A stretch of 64,000 nt of DNA from G963691835 sp963691835 (GTDB lineage: Bacteria; Pseudomonadota; Alphaproteobacteria; Thalassobaculales; Thalassobaculaceae), in the NCBI GenBank assembly GCA_963691835.1, contig OY829383.1:2294001-2358000 (forward strand). Reading direction: 5' to 3'. Below the pieces are notes generated by a model. The model was not told the origin of the DNA. It was given only the letters and a program-made list of their open reading frames with translations, and made no database searches. Shown here one piece after another: positions 60,893 through 64,000 of this stretch. Both the position numbers and the translations under genes were made by a program. The stretch's first letter is position 1. Each line of letters begins with the position of its first letter.

Positions 60893-61594
60893 ATGGCTGA
60901 CGGCGGACGCTTTGCTGTCTATTTCGCACCGGAAGCGGATCACGCCTTGCATCCGTTCGGCAGCCGCTGGGTCGGACGGGACGCCCTTACCGATACCCGT
61001 CTTGAGCAACCTCTGATCCCAGGTTTGGCCCCGGACCGGTTCGCAGAAATAACCAAGAGCGCCAGACAGTACGGTTTTCACGCAACACTTAAGGCTCCTT
61101 TCGTGGCAGCGGATGGGATTGGTGAGACCGGGATCGTCGACGCAGTCACGGCATTTGCCAATGAACGGTCGCCCTTCAGCGCGCCCATGCGTCTGAAACC
61201 GCTCGGCGGGTTTCTCGCGCTTGGCCTGGCGGCCTCGTCCTTGGACATGCAGGCCTTGGCGGAGGGATGCGTTACCGATCTTGCCGTTCTTCACGCCCCG
61301 TTGAGCGAGGCGGACATTGCCCGGCGACGTAAGAGTGGTCTGACGGACCATCAGGACGCCCTCATGCTGAAATGGGGCTACCCTTATGTGCTGGACGAAT
61401 TCCGCTTTCACATGACCCTGAGCGGCCGCCTTCCCGAGGGTCCGGAACGGCAGGCTGTTCTCGCCGCACTTGAACCTTTGGCCGCCGACGCGACGGCGGA
61501 GCCGATCCCCGTCAACGGCGTGTGTGTCTTTCACCAGCCGGATCGGTCCGCCCCATTCCGGCTGCTCGCTCGGTGCCCTTTCCGTGCGGTTTGA
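60893..61594 (+). CDS. DUF1045 phosphonate-metabolism-associated protein (2H phosphoesterase-like)
   Basis: A 233-residue protein of the family often found in phn operons. Two HxT motifs are visible, FHATLKAP and FHMTLSGR, the hallmark of 2H phosphodiesterases. ARQYGFHATLKAPF and HQDALMLKWGYPYV are conserved. It may open the cyclic ribose phosphate made by C-P lyase, a job PhnP does elsewhere (inference). ATG at 60893 follows GGAGGGCAGG. It overlaps the next gene by one base (TGATG). Confidence 0.88.
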   Translation: MADGGRFAVYFAPEADHALHPFGSRWVGRDALTDTRLEQPLIPGLAPDRFAEITKSARQYGFHATLKAPFVAADGIGETGIVDAVTAFANERSPFSAPMRLKPLGGFLALGLAASSLDMQALAEGCVTDLAVLHAPLSEADIARRRKSGLTDHQDALMLKWGYPYVLDEFRFHMTLSGRLPEGPERQAVLAALEPLAADATAEPIPVNGVCVFHQPDRSAPFRLLARCPFRAV

Positions 61595-62061
61595 TGACCG
61601 GCGATCGGCTTCTGATCCGGGACGGCGGGGGCGATGATGATGGGGTTTGCGGCCGGATCATTGGTGCCGCCGCGTCGCAAGCCATTTACGCGGCCCGACT
61701 GCCCCACGCGAAAGCGACCTTGGAGGATACGTCTCCGCTTGCGCTGGAAGGCCGGCTTCGATTGGTTGCTGAACTTGACGGTCAACCGATCGGGTTCGCC
61801 GACTATGTCCGCGCCAAAGGGCATGTGAAGTATCTGTTCGTCCTACCGGAAGAACAAGGTGTCGGCGCCGGAGCCCGGCTTCTTGATGCGGTTCAGTCGA
61901 TCGTCGGCGGTCCGATCTCAGTCCATGTGCTGGCACTGAATGACACCGGTCTGCTCTGGTATCTGAGACGCGGTTTTCGAGTGGAGAGCGGATTTGCCGA
62001 GCCGTTCGAAGGTGTCGACGCGATGTGGCTTCGACTGGTGCGTGACAAGACGCCCGTTTGA
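61594..62061 (+). CDS. GNAT-family N-acetyltransferase
   Basis: A 155-residue acetyltransferase. The acetyl-CoA loop is VLPEEQGVGAGARLLDAV, preceded by the strand HVKYLFV; LWYLRRGFRVE is the terminal strand. The start ATG overlaps the DUF1045 stop by one base, so it is translationally coupled to a phosphonate gene. It could acetylate an aminophosphonate as PhnO does, but the sequence is not close enough to claim that. Confidence 0.85.
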   Translation: MTGDRLLIRDGGGDDDGVCGRIIGAAASQAIYAARLPHAKATLEDTSPLALEGRLRLVAELDGQPIGFADYVRAKGHVKYLFVLPEEQGVGAGARLLDAVQSIVGGPISVHVLALNDTGLLWYLRRGFRVESGFAEPFEGVDAMWLRLVRDKTPV

Positions 62062-62168
62062 GCCCCGGGGCGCATCAGAGCCCGTATCCGATGATGAAGT
62101 TTCGGCCCGGAAGTGCCATATGGTGGTCGTCTCGCGTGCGACATAGCCGCTGTTAGAGGAAGCCTTGG

Positions 62169-62972
62169 ATGACCGACCTCAACCTGGACCGCCGGACCGT
62201 ATTGGTGAGCCTTGTCGCCGGAACGGCGGCCGTCGCGGTTCCGGTTCCGGCCTCCGCTTTTTTGGATCAGTTGAGTACGTTCCTCGTCAGCGACGATCAG
62301 ATCCAGGCCATGGGGATTGCGACCTGGGATCAGATTCGGACGGACCTTCCGCCGTCCAAGGACACGGCCCTTCAGAACAGGTTGGAGACGATCGGCCGCC
62401 GGGTGGTCGGGGCGAGCAACACGCGCCAACAGGACTGGGAGTTCGTTGTTTTCGAGAGCGATCAGGTCAACGCCTTCGCCGTGCCGGGGGGTAAAGTCGG
62501 GTTCTATGAAGGCATCTTCGCCGCCATGGACAACGATGATCAGGTCGCGACCGTCATGGGCCATGAAATCGGACATATCGAGGCGGACCACGCCCGGGAG
62601 CGGATCGGCACGGAGATGGCCACCCAGCTCGGCCAACAGGCGCTCGCCTGGGCGATGCAGATGGGCCAGGTGAGCTTCGCGAACGAGATCGCGGCGGTCT
62701 TGGGCCTCGGTGTTCAGTACGGCATCATTCTTCCCTACTCCCGCAGCCAGGAATACGAGGCCGACCGCCTCGGCGTGCAGTATATGGCCCAGGCGGGGTA
62801 TGCGCCGGACGAGGCGGTGTCGTTCTGGCGGAACATGACGGTGGCCAGCGCCGGCCAGTCGAAGCCGCCCGCGTTTCTGTCCACACACCCCTCGGACGAC
62901 GCGCGTGTCGCGGAACTCAAGGCGTTGATGCCGATCATGCGCCCGATCTTCGAGGCCAACCGCCGCGGCTGA
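62169..62972 (+). CDS. M48-family metalloprotease, exported
   Basis: A 267-residue zinc peptidase. A signal with twin arginines (LDRRTVLVSLVAGTAAVAV) suggests Tat or Sec export, ending near residue 30. HEIGH at 132-136 is the zinc site, and the third ligand Glu is in SQEYEADRLG. STHPSDDARV follows as in BepA/LoiP-type peptidases, which degrade misfolded outer-membrane proteins. No TPR domain is present. It is monocistronic with a 107-base gap before it. Confidence 0.93.
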   Translation: MTDLNLDRRTVLVSLVAGTAAVAVPVPASAFLDQLSTFLVSDDQIQAMGIATWDQIRTDLPPSKDTALQNRLETIGRRVVGASNTRQQDWEFVVFESDQVNAFAVPGGKVGFYEGIFAAMDNDDQVATVMGHEIGHIEADHARERIGTEMATQLGQQALAWAMQMGQVSFANEIAAVLGLGVQYGIILPYSRSQEYEADRLGVQYMAQAGYAPDEAVSFWRNMTVASAGQSKPPAFLSTHPSDDARVAELKALMPIMRPIFEANRRG

Positions 62973-63093
62973 TGCGCCCGGCTCTCGAAGACGTCTGCAG
63001 GCCTAGAGCAATGGACCTTTTCCGTTCGGGCGTTTGACAACGTCCGGCCGCCCCGCGACGCTCCCGGCGTGAATCTCGCTTGGGAGGGCGGAC

Positions 63094-64000
63094 ATGGCGA
63101 AGAAAAAGGCGGTGATTGTCGGCGGGCTTGGGGTCATCGGACGACGCCTGATCGAGCATCTGCACGGTCTCAACGACGATTGGGAGATTGTCGGGCTGAG
63201 CCGCCGGGGACCTGAGCCAGGAGAGCTTCCCGCAGATTTTATTTCGGTGGATCTGCTGAACCGCGCCGATTCCGAAGCCAAACTGTCCGCACTCACCGAC
63301 GCGACGCACATCTTCTATTGCGCCTTCCAGGCCAGGCCGACCTGGGCGGAACACGGTGCGCCGAATCTGGCCATGCTCGTGAACTCGGTCGAGCCGATCG
63401 CCGCCGTATCCAAGGAATTGCGGCACGTCCAGCTCATTGAGGGCAACAAGTGGTACGGCAGTCATCTCGGGCCGTTCCGGACGCCGGCGCGGGAAGAGGA
63501 CCCGCCGCACATGCTGCCGAACTTCTACTATGACCAGGAGATGTGGCTGCGCGGCGCGCAGGCCGGGCAGTCCTGGTCCTGGTCCGCGCTGCGGCCCCAT
63601 ACCGTCTGCGGGTTCGCGATCGGCAATCCGATGAACCTGATCACCTGCCTCTCGGTTTACGCCGCCATCTCGAAGGAACTCGGCCTTCCGCTCCGTTTTC
63701 CAGGCAAGGCGAAAGCGTTTGAGACTGTCTATCAGGCGGTCGACGCGGAGCTCCTTGCCAAGTCGATGCTTTGGGCGGCGACGTCTCCGGCAGCAGAGAA
63801 CGACGTGTTCAACATTACCAACGGCGATTTTTTCCGTTGGAAGAACATCTGGCCGAAGTTCGCCGAGTTCTTCGACATGCCCATGGGCGACGTTCAGACC
63901 ATTCCGTTGGTGGAGTTCATGGCGGACAAAGGGCCGCTCTGGGACCAGCTTGTGGAGAGGCATGGTCTGATGAAGATCCCCTACGACCAAATCGCGACTT
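63094..64000 (+). CDS. PRISE-type (progesterone 5-beta-reductase/iridoid synthase-like) SDR, C-terminus cut by window
   Basis: The first 302 residues of an extended SDR. The NADPH motif is VGGLGVIGRRL (GxxGxxG at 10-16). SRRGPEPGELP and HIFYCAFQARPTWAEHG are diagnostic of PRISE reductases, as is IEGNKWYGSH with the substrate-site Lys-Trp-Tyr. RPHTVCGFAIGNPMN follows. The family reduces activated C=C bonds of enones. The true substrate in bacteria is unknown. The ATG follows GGGAGGGCGG. The remaining C-terminus is outside the window. Confidence 0.9.
   Translation, partial: MAKKKAVIVGGLGVIGRRLIEHLHGLNDDWEIVGLSRRGPEPGELPADFISVDLLNRADSEAKLSALTDATHIFYCAFQARPTWAEHGAPNLAMLVNSVEPIAAVSKELRHVQLIEGNKWYGSHLGPFRTPAREEDPPHMLPNFYYDQEMWLRGAQAGQSWSWSALRPHTVCGFAIGNPMNLITCLSVYAAISKELGLPLRFPGKAKAFETVYQAVDAELLAKSMLWAATSPAAENDVFNITNGDFFRWKNIWPKFAEFFDMPMGDVQTIPLVEFMADKGPLWDQLVERHGLMKIPYDQIAT

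Overview
The window is a G+C-rich bacterial chromosome segment that reads as an alphaproteobacterium, most likely of Rhodospirillales type. The evidence is an NDUFA12-type complex I gene followed by mlaD, a DUF2155 gene, aat, accC and accB, together with a B12-dependent ribonucleotide reductase. The order assignment is inference. No rRNA, tRNA or CRISPR array was seen.

Layout. 1-3.4 kb: the end of a ferredoxin-NADP reductase gene, a MarR regulator with an EmrA-type secretion protein, and cysE. 3.4-15.7 kb: a HemN-like radical SAM protein, two B12-binding radical SAM proteins, a PhyH-type dioxygenase, and a tight plus-strand run holding an orphan TPP-dependent E1 alpha/beta pair, an aldo/keto reductase, a VOC protein, an SDR and a GDP-fucose-synthase-like epimerase. 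15.7-17.2 kb: an AT-rich islet with one unrecognised gene. 17.2-23.7 kb: a minus-strand surface-glycan operon with a ColD-like 3-dehydratase, a GDP-mannose 4,6-dehydratase-like protein, HddC, a TPR-glycosyltransferase and a surface carbohydrate protein. 23.8-34.4 kb: housekeeping genes (nrdJ, RraA-like, NDUFA12, mlaD, DUF2155, aat, accCB, kynU). 35-40.2 kb: the glycan theme resumes with HddA, an unknown protein, a glycosyltransferase-PhyH fusion and a family-2-like glycosyltransferase. 40.2-47.4 kb: a paiB pseudogene, a CoA transferase, two cyclotransferase-fold proteins, an amidinotransferase and a chemoreceptor. 47.7-53.5 kb: a probable N-methylated amino acid (betaine) catabolic module with its RpiR regulator. 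53.6-64 kb: cytochromes, an ArsR/permease pair, DNA repair and HNH genes, a thiolase, phnM with a DUF1045 protein, an M48 protease and a PRISE-type reductase.

The most interesting possibility is the split glycan locus. HddA and HddC should yield GDP-D-glycero-D-manno-heptose. A Gmd-like 4,6-dehydratase, a ColD-like enzyme in which the PLP lysine is replaced by histidine, and a GDP-fucose-synthase/ColC-like epimerase form a colitose-type pathway. Read together they suggest a GDP-(3,)6-dideoxy-heptose, possibly elaborated by a TPP-dependent carbon-carbon bond enzyme, B12 radical SAM enzymes and 2-oxoglutarate dioxygenases. Each family assignment rests on visible motifs; the combined pathway is inference.
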